Source of the DNA: Seonamhaeicola algicola
GTDB lineage: Bacteria > Bacteroidota > Bacteroidia > Flavobacteriales > Flavobacteriaceae
Direction: 5' to 3'
NCBI RefSeq assembly: GCF_007997385.1
Contig: NZ_VOSC01000019.1
Coordinates: forward strand, 618,067-682,066
DNA: 64,000 nt
The translations under genes were made by a program, and so were the position numbers. The notes below the pieces were generated by a model. That model was given only the letters and a program-made list of their open reading frames with translations. It made no database searches and was not told the DNA's origin. Position 1 is the first letter of the stretch. Each line of letters begins with the position of its first letter. Positions 1 to 8,944 of the stretch are shown one piece after another.

Positions 1-381
1 TTGAATATGTATTAAAGGGATATTTTGATATGCCGCTGCTATAGAGGTTGCTAAAGTTTCAAACCTATCGGCAATGGTTACCACAGCATCTGGTTTTAAA
101 TTATAAAAAGTATTGGCTAATTCCATAACACCCAAGCCCGTGGTTTTAGCCATAGAAGTTTTATTTTCGCCTTCTAACACCATAAACACTTTGGCATCTA
201 TTTTAAAACCGTCGCTTTCAATATAGTCAACAGCATTACCATAACGTCCCAAAAGTGCAGAACCTGCAACTACCAACTGTAATTGTAATTTAGGGTGTTC
301 TTGTATAGCTTTTAAAGCCGTTTTTATTCTACTATATGAAGGTCTTGCGGTAACTACCACACAAATTTTTCTCACACTCAT
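1..381 (-). CDS. neuC: UDP-N-acetylglucosamine 2-epimerase, hydrolysing (NeuC-like), 3' part cut by window edge
   Basis: The first 127 codons are visible; the frame is still open at base 1. The product starts MSVRKICVVVTARPSYSR and later has TIADRFETLA and IPLIHIQ, the signature of the hydrolysing UDP-GlcNAc 2-epimerases that release ManNAc (or a di-N-acetyl analogue) for nonulosonic acid synthesis. The ATG at 381-379 overlaps the TGA of the upstream neuB in the form ATGA, so translation is probably coupled. This fits a NeuB/NeuC pair making sialic acid or a relative such as legionaminic acid; which one cannot be told from this part. The cytidylyltransferase (NeuA) expected with them is not in the window and may lie further left. 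Confidence 0.85.
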   Translation of the reverse strand, partial: MSVRKICVVVTARPSYSRIKTALKAIQEHPKLQLQLVVAGSALLGRYGNAVDYIESDGFKIDAKVFMVLEGENKTSMAKTTGLGVMELANTFYNLKPDAVVTIADRFETLATSIAAAYQNIPLIHIQ

Positions 382-1379
382 TTAATATCTTCTAAATTTA
401 AAAACTCCCATTGTTTTATAACTCTGGTCGTTTCTTTTCCTATAACATCTTGAAATTTAGAAGCGGGGATCCCTTTTTTTGCTGGTTTTTTTGCTTCTAA
501 ATCTGAAAACGTTATAATATGGCCTTTATCTAAATTTTTATTAATAGCTAAAGATTTTTCAAAAATAGCTTTTAAATCCTTAAACTCTGAATTATCCGAC
601 TTATCAATAGGGTTCTTTAACGCTTTTTCAAAGTTTCTAACGGATCTTACCAACAATTCTATTTCTGATATTGTTAAAGACGAAGATACATCTGGACCAA
701 ACATCTCTTTATTAAATACCGCATGAAATTCTAAAATGTCGGCTCCTAAAGCAACTGCAGCAATTCCTGTACCCACCTCGGCAGAATGATCTGAATATCC
801 TACATGAACCTTATACCTCTCCTTTAATTCCTGAATCACATTTAAACCATATTGATCTGGTTTAGTGGGATACGAGGTTGTACATTGTAAAATTGAAAAA
901 TCTACACCTTTAGAATTTAAAAAACTTACAGTGTCATCCAACTCTTCATATGAACTCATTCCTGAAGAAAGGATTACAGGCTTTCCTGTTTGCGCTATTT
1001 TCTCTAACAACAACAGATTACTTACCTCACCCGAGCCTATTTTATAACTAGAAATACCAACTTCTTCTAATACATCTACAGCAGCATTACTAAAAGGCGA
1101 ACTCATAAACTCTAAACCCACATCATCACAATGTTGCTTTAACTCTTTCCATTGGCTTAAGGTAAACTCCATTCTTTTCCAATAATCAAAACGAGATTCA
1201 TCTTGTTTAGAAAACTTTACTCTAAAGGGTTCAAATATGCTACTTTCAGCCTCCGCAATATGTGTCTGAAACTTAATAGCATCCACTCCTGTTTTAGCCA
1301 AGGCATCAATATAACTATGTGCCATACCTAAGCTGCCATCATGTGCCTGAGCTATTTCGGCTATAATTTTTACCGTCAT
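378..1379 (-). CDS. neuB: N-acetylneuraminate (nonulosonic acid) synthase
   Basis: A 333-residue protein, the usual length for the NeuB family, which condenses phosphoenolpyruvate with ManNAc or a related hexose to a nine-carbon sugar acid in the cytoplasm. The N-terminal TIM barrel shows KIIAEIAQAHDGS (residues 4-16), IKFQTH (about 35-40) and SYKIGSGEV. The last 60 residues form an antifreeze-like SAF domain with KGHIITFSDLEAKKPAKKGI. It is followed by the NeuC-like gene with an ATGA overlap. An uninterrupted run of about 13 A lies just 5' of the start codon on the coding strand. The sugar could be sialic, legionaminic or a similar acid; the sequence alone does not decide this. Confidence 0.92.
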   Translation of the reverse strand: MTVKIIAEIAQAHDGSLGMAHSYIDALAKTGVDAIKFQTHIAEAESSIFEPFRVKFSKQDESRFDYWKRMEFTLSQWKELKQHCDDVGLEFMSSPFSNAAVDVLEEVGISSYKIGSGEVSNLLLLEKIAQTGKPVILSSGMSSYEELDDTVSFLNSKGVDFSILQCTTSYPTKPDQYGLNVIQELKERYKVHVGYSDHSAEVGTGIAAVALGADILEFHAVFNKEMFGPDVSSSLTISEIELLVRSVRNFEKALKNPIDKSDNSEFKDLKAIFEKSLAINKNLDKGHIITFSDLEAKKPAKKGIPASKFQDVIGKETTRVIKQWEFLNLEDIK

Positions 1380-1586
1380 TTAATTTTTTTTTTTTTAAAA
1401 TTGGTTTAAAAAACAAATGATAACTTCTTAAAAGCAAAAGATAAAAATAACACATATTATGATTAACCGGTACTTTTATTATTATCAATATTTGGAAATC
1501 AATTTTATTAGAGACATTAAGTGTATTAGTAATTAACTACTCTAATTTTTTATTACAGCACACTCTTTTTTAACATGAAATAATAA

Positions 1587-2639
1587 CTAACTCATTTTTT
1601 TCTTTAGATACTTCCCTATTCTAATTTCAACCTTTTGGGTGTAAAAGACACTTACACAAACAAAGCATATCATTAGAAAAAGAACAAACAATAATGCGTA
1701 ATGCTCCAAATCTCCATACTTGGTAATTAGCACTACTCCTATTACCTCATGTATTAAATACAAAAAATAAGACGCCCCACCTATTTTTATAAGAAGAGGA
1801 TTTTTTAACCAGTTTAAATAACGACTTCTGCATATTAATAATAAAAATAAAATATGCCCTATAAACATTGATATGACTCTTGCCTTATCATACCAAAATA
1901 AAGAACATTGCAAAAAGAACATAACTAATACACAAATTAGTATATATTTTTTGAATTCTCCTTTGTATAAAAGATAATAAAAAACACCGTAACTAAATAG
2001 AGGTAATGACTTGATTAGGTTAAACAATTCAAATATTGACTTAAGTTTTTTTAAAAAAAATATTTCAGTTGAATCTAGGAGACTTATATAAAACCAAAAA
2101 AAAGTTAAGAATACCGATGTTACAAAAAACACCTTCATAAATTTATTTTGGAAAAAAAAATACATAAAACTAATAAAAAAGTAAAACTGTATTTCGTGCC
2201 ATAAACTCCAATAACTACCATTTATATAATCAAATTCAATTTTTCTATCACATAGTGTTGATAATAATTCGGGTTGAACAAAAGTTATACTTGCAAAGAC
2301 ATTTTTTACTAAATGCGCGTGAGGAAATATTTTTTCAGTATCAAAAAATAGCACAAAAATAAAAGTTATAAGCGTTGCAATTACCATAGAAGGCAACAAT
2401 CTTATCAACCTATTTTTCCAGAAAACTTTAAAAGAAGTTGTATTGTTGAGTGAATAAAAAATAACAAACCCACTTATAATAAAAAAAAAGTGAACACCTA
2501 ACCTACCAAACCAAAAATAATCATATGAATCTGCATAGGGGTATATGTTTGCCCATCTAGAAAAAAAGTGAAAACACATAACCATTATGATGGCAATAGC
2601 TCTAAATCCATCTAAAATTTCAATTCTTTTCTTTTTCAT
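1587..2639 (-). CDS. Membrane acyltransferase, acyltransferase-3 (OafA/YrhL) family
   Basis: A 350-residue polytopic membrane protein with about ten hydrophobic segments. The N-terminus RIEILDGFRAIAIIMVMCFHFF and the following WFGRLGVHFFFIISGFVIF and KNRLIRLLPS are the hallmark of acyltransferase-3 proteins. These move acetyl or other acyl groups from acyl-CoA across the inner membrane onto sugars of surface polysaccharides. Its place at the end of the glycosyltransferase array, before neuB, suggests that it O-acylates the polysaccharide made here, possibly the nonulosonic acid. The acyl group and target sugar are not known. Confidence 0.88.
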   Translation of the reverse strand: MKKKRIEILDGFRAIAIIMVMCFHFFSRWANIYPYADSYDYFWFGRLGVHFFFIISGFVIFYSLNNTTSFKVFWKNRLIRLLPSMVIATLITFIFVLFFDTEKIFPHAHLVKNVFASITFVQPELLSTLCDRKIEFDYINGSYWSLWHEIQFYFFISFMYFFFQNKFMKVFFVTSVFLTFFWFYISLLDSTEIFFLKKLKSIFELFNLIKSLPLFSYGVFYYLLYKGEFKKYILICVLVMFFLQCSLFWYDKARVISMFIGHILFLLLICRSRYLNWLKNPLLIKIGGASYFLYLIHEVIGVVLITKYGDLEHYALLFVLFLMICFVCVSVFYTQKVEIRIGKYLKKKMS

Positions 2640-2653
2640 ATTAAAAACCCAAA

Positions 2654-3541
2654 TTATTTTCCTGGTAATGGAAGAGCTCTCTTCTTCTTTAGAGTATCAT
2701 TAGTTACTGGTTGTCTGTGATTCAATAAAATCTTGGGAAATTTAATAAGAAAAACAAATACTGTTACTAAGTAAGTTTTAAAAAAATTCAAATCTAAAAT
2801 TGCATATTTAATAAAATTATTGACAAAAAGCTTTAATATACTTTTAAGAGGGTATTTATAATAAACTAAAAAATAGAAACCCGAATTTCTTAACTGTCTT
2901 CCAAACCTAAAGTAATTATTTCCTTGCTTTTTTCTTAAATTACTATCAACTCTATGATTTACAGAAATGGCACTTGTGTACAAAATATCATAGCCTTTAT
3001 TAATAACTTCTATTGAAACGCATGTTTCTTCACCGTAAATATCCATCCAAATAGGAAATCCTTTTGTTGAGTTGTATACAGTTTTTTTTATGGCAAATCC
3101 ACACCCCACAAACTCATTACATAAATATTCTTGTTCTTCTATATTTTCATTTAAAGCATCTTTATTAGATTTAAACACACCTCTTATTTCTTTAAATGCA
3201 ATAACTCCAATTTTTTCATTTCTTTTAAAAACACCTTTTACCTCTTCTATAAAATTTTCTTGTAAAGGGTGGGCATCATCATCTAGCCCTATTAGTATCT
3301 CTCCAGAAGCTTGTTTATATAGCTTATTTCTTGCCTTTGAAGCCCCAATATTTTTACCAGACACCTTCCACAAAACCCATGGGTATTTTTCTTTAAGATC
3401 TATTGAATCATCTCTGCAACCATCAAGAAATACAAGTAACTCACACTTATCTTTATTAATAAAAGTCTCTAGAATAGAAATAGTTTTTTCTAATTCTAAT
3501 CTTCTATCTTTAGAAACGATTAAAATAGAGGCTTCAATCAT
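2654..3541 (-). CDS. Glycosyltransferase family 2 (GT-A)
   Basis: A 295-residue protein with a GT-A fold: the start MIEASILIVSKDRRLELEKT, LLVFLDGCRDDS around residues 34-47, NIGASKARN, and the metal-binding GLDDDAH near residue 90. A second motif, MDIYGEETCVSIEVI, sits where GT2 enzymes carry the catalytic acidic residue. The C-terminal third is basic and hydrophobic and may lie on the membrane. Start and stop overlap the neighbouring glycosyltransferase by 4 bp. It would add one sugar to the lipid-linked repeat unit; donor and linkage cannot be read from sequence. Confidence 0.88.
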   Translation of the reverse strand: MIEASILIVSKDRRLELEKTISILETFINKDKCELLVFLDGCRDDSIDLKEKYPWVLWKVSGKNIGASKARNKLYKQASGEILIGLDDDAHPLQENFIEEVKGVFKRNEKIGVIAFKEIRGVFKSNKDALNENIEEQEYLCNEFVGCGFAIKKTVYNSTKGFPIWMDIYGEETCVSIEVINKGYDILYTSAISVNHRVDSNLRKKQGNNYFRFGRQLRNSGFYFLVYYKYPLKSILKLFVNNFIKYAILDLNFFKTYLVTVFVFLIKFPKILLNHRQPVTNDTLKKKRALPLPGK

Positions 3542-4551
3542 TTAATAATACTTTTTATAATCTTTAATTTACTAGTAAACTTTACATTCTTTAATATTAA
3601 GAACCAAATACCTAAAGCACTCTTAGTTATTCCTGAATTGACCCAGGCACGTAATATACTTCTTAAACATCTATATTCTAAAATTTGCTGTCCATCTTTA
3701 CTCAATTCTTTAGAAGCATGAACATTTAAAACATTAAACATTTTAATAAGAGTTAAGATATTTTTTTCAAACTCCTTTTTTGAAATTGATTTTGAACTAT
3801 AATAGCTATTATAAATAAAGTCTGCATTACTAGAAATATTAAAACTTTGCCAGTAACTAGCAATAACCTTAGACCTTTCTCTTAAATGTTTCTCTCTATT
3901 CTCTTGTGCTCTATGATTACTATTATCTACTATTCTATATTTCATTAAAAAGTCAGGTAAATTAGCAACCTTTCCTTGTTTAATTATTCTGGTCCATAAA
4001 TCCCAATCTTCACAAGTATCAATACTTTCGTTATACCATATTTTGTTTTCTTTCAAAAAAGAAGTTCTAAATATAACCGAAGAATGTCCAAAACAAGCTG
4101 TAAACAAAAGGTTATATTTAATTTCTAAGTTATCCGTTGGGTAAGACCAAGAAGAACTATTCATTACATTGAAGTCCCTTAGCCAATACCCTTGTGTTCC
4201 ACATAAAACGATATCATTATGGGCTTCCAAAAAAGAAATCTGTTTTTCGAATCTATTGGTGTAGCACCAGTCATCTGCATCCATTCTAGCTATATATTCA
4301 TATTTATCCACCAAAAGTTTAAGCCCTTTATTTAAAGTGGCTGCAAGACCAAGGTTTTTCGAGTTTTTTATATATTTAACCCTGTTGTCATCAATATTTT
4401 GAACAAATTGTTCTGTGTTATCTGTTGAGCAATCATCTATAATAAATAATTCAAATTCTTTAAAAGATTGGTTTAAAATAGCACCAATAGACTCCTTAAG
4501 AAAATGAGCTGAATTATAAGTAGGCAATATTACCGCTAATTTATTCATCAA
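3538..4551 (-). CDS. Glycosyltransferase family 2 (GT-A)
   Basis: A 337-residue GT2 enzyme. It shows KLAVILPTYNSAHFLKESI at the N-terminus, LFIIDDCSTDNTE around residues 35-48, NLGLAATLNKGL, the metal-binding IARMDADDW near 90, and CEDWDLWTRII near 185 as the likely catalytic-base region. It resembles the GT2 proteins at 10253 and 12264 in this locus closely through the RMDxDD block, so the three may be paralogues. The stop codon overlaps the start of the next gene. Probable role: one transfer step in building the polysaccharide on the cytoplasmic side of the inner membrane. Confidence 0.9.
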   Translation of the reverse strand: MMNKLAVILPTYNSAHFLKESIGAILNQSFKEFELFIIDDCSTDNTEQFVQNIDDNRVKYIKNSKNLGLAATLNKGLKLLVDKYEYIARMDADDWCYTNRFEKQISFLEAHNDIVLCGTQGYWLRDFNVMNSSSWSYPTDNLEIKYNLLFTACFGHSSVIFRTSFLKENKIWYNESIDTCEDWDLWTRIIKQGKVANLPDFLMKYRIVDNSNHRAQENREKHLRERSKVIASYWQSFNISSNADFIYNSYYSSKSISKKEFEKNILTLIKMFNVLNVHASKELSKDGQQILEYRCLRSILRAWVNSGITKSALGIWFLILKNVKFTSKLKIIKSIIK

Positions 4552-4562
4552 ACACAGTTAAT

Positions 4563-5807
4563 TTATTTATTTAAATTATCTATTACTTCTTTTAAATATT
4601 TACCTGAGAGGTAATAATTCAAATCTTCTCTATTCAATAAAAGATTATCAGAGTTTTTCTTCCATAAAAAATATAATTCTTCTATAATGTTGGCAATCTT
4701 AGTTACATCATCAATCTCGGCTACATAGGGATAATCAGCTCCTAATAAGCGTCTAACTTCACTTTTTAAAGGAGATAAAGACATCATCTTTTTATTAGCG
4801 GAAACACAATGAGGAAACTTACCTGGTAAAAATGGACTAATATTAGATATAGTTTCAAGAATAATATTAACCGAGACCATCATTTGAATTGCATAAACAT
4901 CATTAAAGGGAAGTGTTTTATCTACAACAACTAATTCAGGCATTTCTTTATGATAAGCACTTAACATATTAGAAAAACGCGTTGTATTACCTATTAAAAT
5001 TAACTGAACTTCATCTCTGTGCTCTGGAAATTTTTGAAAAAACAATAATAACCCTTTTAATAACCCTTCTGGATTTCTTGCATTTAAAAGCCCTCCTGCG
5101 TGTAATAAATTAAACTTATTAATATCTAAGAAATTAGGAAGTTTAATTTTCTCTGTACTTAATTCAAATTGTTGATGTGGTATAATTACACCTTTCTTAT
5201 TACAGTTATTAAAAAATTGCCCCATCCATTCTTTTAACAACAAGCTTGGAAACACTACATGCTCTGCATTTTCTGTAACTTTTTTAAAAAAGACTTCTTT
5301 TACTTTGTACCCAGGTTCTTTAAACCTGTATGGTTGCGGATAACAAGAAAAAGGATATGGATCATGTATATAGGCTAACCACTTATTATGTAATTCTGGT
5401 ATTTTATTTACAGCATAATGAGGTCTAAAACTGGCTGCTTTACTTAAAGTTAGTACTAAATCTGATTTAAGTTTCAACTTTTTTAAAAATTGACTAATAC
5501 TTTTTGTGTCGTTAAAAAAAGTAAAAGAAAATCCAAATATTGGTTCTAAATATTGAGCTAGATTAATTTTTAAATAACGTTGAATAATACGTTGGGTACG
5601 ACTTAAAACAAATAATAGACTAAACCTATTTTCTTTAATTGCAATACAATTAACATCTTTTAAACTAATGTTTTTTTGAGTATAATGACAAACAGTAACT
5701 CTATAACCAATAGCTGCTAAATTTTTAATGAGCGCCACATTTGCTTTAGATCCGCTACTATCATTAACATCAATTGAGTCTACTACTACAACTATTTCTT
5801 TACTCAT
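4563..5807 (-). CDS. Probable GT-B glycosyltransferase
   Basis: A 414-residue protein with a Rossmann-like start (KEIVVVVDSIDVNDSSGSKANVALIKNLAAIG is split here as KEIVVVVDSI and SGSKANVALIKNLA) and a second nucleotide-binding half beginning at FNLLHAGGLLNARNPEGLLKG is seen as FNLLHAGGLLNARNPEG, about residue 233. This two-domain layout fits GT-B enzymes of the GT4 group, but the classical EX7E block is not clear; a region SNISPFLPGKFPHCV takes its place. It lies between wecB and a GT2 gene in the same operon direction. Donor sugar unknown. Confidence 0.7.
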   Translation of the reverse strand: MSKEIVVVVDSIDVNDSSGSKANVALIKNLAAIGYRVTVCHYTQKNISLKDVNCIAIKENRFSLLFVLSRTQRIIQRYLKINLAQYLEPIFGFSFTFFNDTKSISQFLKKLKLKSDLVLTLSKAASFRPHYAVNKIPELHNKWLAYIHDPYPFSCYPQPYRFKEPGYKVKEVFFKKVTENAEHVVFPSLLLKEWMGQFFNNCNKKGVIIPHQQFELSTEKIKLPNFLDINKFNLLHAGGLLNARNPEGLLKGLLLFFQKFPEHRDEVQLILIGNTTRFSNMLSAYHKEMPELVVVDKTLPFNDVYAIQMMVSVNIILETISNISPFLPGKFPHCVSANKKMMSLSPLKSEVRRLLGADYPYVAEIDDVTKIANIIEELYFLWKKNSDNLLLNREDLNYYLSGKYLKEVIDNLNK

Positions 5808-5907
5808 TAACTACCAATTTTCTCTCTAATCTATATTATCTTTAATCCTACTTGCAAGGTTCCCTATAATTATTGCTTTCTTTTTATTAATAATACTCTT
5901 TTATCAT

Positions 5908-7020
5908 CTAACATTTAGAATATTTAAAGTCTCTAAGGAATTCTACTATTCTTTTTGCTGCATTACCATTTCCATATGGGTTATTTACTTTCATAACAAA
6001 ATCACTATCTAAAACTTCTTTTGCTTTTTCAACTATCTTCTTAGGATTTGTTCCTACTAAAAAAGAACATTTGGCCTTTATTCCCTCATCTCTTTCTGTT
6101 GTATTTCTTGTAACCAAAACGGGAATATTTAAAGATGGTGCTTCTTCTTGAATACCTCCAGAATCTGATATTATTACAGTAGCTTTACTCATTAACCATA
6201 TAAAGCTAGGGTAATCTAAAGGTTCTATCAACAGAATGTTTTCAATATTTGAAAGTTTTTCATAAACTACATTTTTTACATTGGGATTTAAATGCACTGG
6301 GTAAACAATTTGAACATCTTCTTCTCTTACTAATTCTAACAATGCTTTACAAAGATTTTCAAACCCTTGCCCAAAACTTTCTCTACGATGCCCTGTTACT
6401 AAAATTAGTTTTTTATTTAAATCTATTTTATTTTTTAAACTTTCTATTGTTGCATTAGTATAGCCCTCATCTATTTTTTGTATTGCAACTAACAAGGCAT
6501 CTATAACGGTATTTCCAGTAACTATAATTTCAGATTCGTTAATCTTTTCACTTAAAAGGTTTTCTTTTGCTTTAATAGTAGGCGTAAAATGATAATCTGA
6601 GATTCTTCCTGTTAATTGTCTATTTAATTCTTCTGGAAAAGGAGATTGTTTATCATAAGTCCTTAAACCCGCTTCAACATGTGCTACCTTTATGTTTCTG
6701 TGAAATGCAGATAATGCTACTAATGATGATGTTGTTGTGTCTCCATGTACTAATACAATATCAAAAGGCTCTGTTTCGAAAATCCCATCCATTTTAGATA
6801 GTATTCTAGAACTTAACATATTTAAACTTTGGTTAGGTTTCATGATATTAAGATCATAATCTGGCAATAAACCAAAGAAATTTAATACCTGATCTAACAT
6901 TTCTCTATGTTGAGCAGTAACACAAAGTTTAAATGGTATGTTTTGTTTAACTAATTCTAAACAAATTGGAGCCATTTTAATAGCTTCTGGGCGTGTACCA
7001 AAACAAATAAGTATCTTCAA
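5908..7020 (-). CDS. wecB: UDP-N-acetylglucosamine 2-epimerase (non-hydrolysing)
   Basis: A 370-residue cytoplasmic enzyme that interconverts UDP-GlcNAc and UDP-ManNAc. It begins MKILICFGTRPEAIKMAPI (the GTRPE substrate-binding block), followed by HGDTTTS, HVEAGLRT, TGHRRESFG and SDSGGIQEEAP, all typical of WecB/MnaA. Length is normal for the family. It starts within the stop of the upstream GT2 gene (4-bp overlap). UDP-ManNAc made here may be used directly by a glycosyltransferase or oxidised to ManNAcA; no dehydrogenase (WecC) is visible in the window. It is distinct from the hydrolysing epimerase at the left edge. Confidence 0.94.
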   Translation of the reverse strand: MKILICFGTRPEAIKMAPICLELVKQNIPFKLCVTAQHREMLDQVLNFFGLLPDYDLNIMKPNQSLNMLSSRILSKMDGIFETEPFDIVLVHGDTTTSSLVALSAFHRNIKVAHVEAGLRTYDKQSPFPEELNRQLTGRISDYHFTPTIKAKENLLSEKINESEIIVTGNTVIDALLVAIQKIDEGYTNATIESLKNKIDLNKKLILVTGHRRESFGQGFENLCKALLELVREEDVQIVYPVHLNPNVKNVVYEKLSNIENILLIEPLDYPSFIWLMSKATVIISDSGGIQEEAPSLNIPVLVTRNTTERDEGIKAKCSFLVGTNPKKIVEKAKEVLDSDFVMKVNNPYGNGNAAKRIVEFLRDFKYSKC

Positions 7021-7934
7021 TTTCTACATGTTTTTTTATACTTAATCCATAAAGGATAAAGTGAGTATTTTATTTTGTAAAATAATTTTGTGTTAATTTT
7101 TAGATCTAGATTATTTAAAACTTGTCTCACGAGATTATAATCTCTAAACGATATAGCCAAATTTATTAAGTATTTAAATAAATAAGGGGTAAGTAATTCT
7201 TTTTTGTATAAATTATAAATGACAAGACGTATGGCTTCCTTTTTAGAGTTTATTCTAACCGTATTTCCTTGATAAAACTCTCCAGTATTAGATTTTTGGT
7301 GTTTTCTACCATAAAACAATTCTTTCTTAACTGAAATTCCCTCAAAACCAGCACTTAAAATTCTAGAATACAATTCCCATTCTTCTGCATACATTAAACT
7401 CTCAACAAAACGATGACTATTGAAACATTCTTTTTTCCACATTACGGCACATGAATTAAAAGGGAGCTCATTAGTTATCAATTTATCAACATCTGCTTTT
7501 CCAATATTAAAGACTTCATATTCTTTTGACAAATCAAATTCGTAATTGAACGATTCAAAAAAAACCGAACGTTCGTATCTACAAAAAGATGTTTTTTTTC
7601 CTGATAACTCCGAGATACATATCTCTAAGTTTTGAGGGTGTACTATATCATCATCATCAAAAAAAATAATATAATCACCTTTAGCTAAGTTTAATCCATA
7701 ATTTCTGCAACCAGGTAATCCTTTTAAATATTCATCTGTCCTTTTAAAAAACTTAAATCTCTTGTCTTTATTTATTATAGGTGTAATTATTTCCTCGGTA
7801 TTATCAGAACCTCCGTCATCTATAATTAAACATTCCCAATTTGTATAAGTTTGTTTTTTAATAGAACTTAAAGTTTCCTCTATAAAATGCGCCCTATTAT
7901 ATGTGGCCATTATGATACTTACTTTTCCTTCCAT
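7017..7934 (-). CDS. Glycosyltransferase family 2 (GT-A)
   Basis: A 305-residue GT2 protein: VSIIMATYNRAHFIEETL at the start, LIIDDGGSDNTEEI around residues 35-48, GCRNYGLNLAKGDYI, and a run of four aspartates in FFDDDDIVHP for the nucleotide-sugar metal. YAEEWELYSRIL near residue 180 is the expected acceptor/base region. It overlaps wecB by 4 bp and lies 2 bp from the upstream GT2 gene, so the three are one transcription unit. Role: a single glycosyl transfer in repeat-unit assembly; specificity unknown. Confidence 0.9.
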   Translation of the reverse strand: MEGKVSIIMATYNRAHFIEETLSSIKKQTYTNWECLIIDDGGSDNTEEIITPIINKDKRFKFFKRTDEYLKGLPGCRNYGLNLAKGDYIIFFDDDDIVHPQNLEICISELSGKKTSFCRYERSVFFESFNYEFDLSKEYEVFNIGKADVDKLITNELPFNSCAVMWKKECFNSHRFVESLMYAEEWELYSRILSAGFEGISVKKELFYGRKHQKSNTGEFYQGNTVRINSKKEAIRLVIYNLYKKELLTPYLFKYLINLAISFRDYNLVRQVLNNLDLKINTKLFYKIKYSLYPLWIKYKKTCRN

Positions 7935-7936
7935 TT

Positions 7937-8944
7937 TTATCTTATAGAGTACTTAACTAATGTTTTAAAAGATGGCATATCTAAAACAAAAAAATACTTT
8001 CTGAAAACGAACAATATTTTTGATAAGTTTGAACCATCTTTTTGATTGACAATTAAAATTATTAATTGCCTTAAAAAAACTCTTTTTAACTCAATAATGC
8101 TAGAAAAATTAGAATTCTTCATAAGATCTTCTTGTACTGCATTAATATACTTATGATTTAAAACAACGGCTTTAAAATTTATTTTTTGATGTGTTAGTAC
8201 CTTAAGACAAAATTCTGTGATAAATGTATTTTCTTTACTACAAATTAACTTCCAAAAATTAGCATACATTGTTTTTAGATTTTCTCTATGTAAATTAGAC
8301 TTTTCTGTATCTACATGAATTTGATTTGTTAAACTATTTTCATGTTTTCTATAATTGTAAAGGAGTTTATTTACATGTGTATACTTACTATGCACTAATG
8401 CTCTTAACCAAAAATCATAATCTTCAACTAAAAACAAATTTTCATTATACCCCTTATTGTTCACGTAAACAGACTTTTTATAAAGAAAACAGGAACCTAT
8501 ATGATTACCAAAAATTAAATTTTCAATACTAAGAAAATTAACCTTCCTTAGTCTTTGACCATCATTATTAATCATATAAACATTACTATATGCAATGTCT
8601 GAGTCTTTAACTTTTAAGGTTTTCACCAATTCTTCTATAGCTATTGGTTCATAAAAATTATCATCGCTCGTCCAGGTTATAAAATCTCCTTTTGCAATTT
8701 CATGACCAACATTAAGGCTTGCTGGAAGTTTTAAATTTTTTTGGTTATTTACAACCTTAATTCTATTATCTAACTTAGAAAAATCATTAATAATTTCAAG
8801 AGAATTATCTGTAGAACAATCATTAACAATTATGAGTTCAATATTTTTATAAGTTTGATTTAAGCAACTTTTAATAGATGTAGCTAAAAATTTTTCTCCA
8901 TTATAAACGGGAAGAATAATTGAGACCAATTTGTTTCTATCCAT
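7937..8944 (-). CDS. Glycosyltransferase family 2 (GT-A)
   Basis: A 335-residue GT2 enzyme. Visible blocks are LVSIILPVYNGEKFL, IIVNDCSTDNSLEII, LPASLNVGHEIAKGDFI and TSDDNFYEP, where SDD takes the place of the usual DxD, and LVEDYDFWLRALV as the catalytic-base region near residue 175. The C-terminal half is rich in Lys, Asn and Ile and has no recognised domain. Its start overlaps the end of the upstream GT4 gene by 8 bp. Probable sugar transfer on the cytoplasmic face; donor not known. Confidence 0.9.
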   Translation of the reverse strand: MDRNKLVSIILPVYNGEKFLATSIKSCLNQTYKNIELIIVNDCSTDNSLEIINDFSKLDNRIKVVNNQKNLKLPASLNVGHEIAKGDFITWTSDDNFYEPIAIEELVKTLKVKDSDIAYSNVYMINNDGQRLRKVNFLSIENLIFGNHIGSCFLYKKSVYVNNKGYNENLFLVEDYDFWLRALVHSKYTHVNKLLYNYRKHENSLTNQIHVDTEKSNLHRENLKTMYANFWKLICSKENTFITEFCLKVLTHQKINFKAVVLNHKYINAVQEDLMKNSNFSSIIELKRVFLRQLIILIVNQKDGSNLSKILFVFRKYFFVLDMPSFKTLVKYSIR

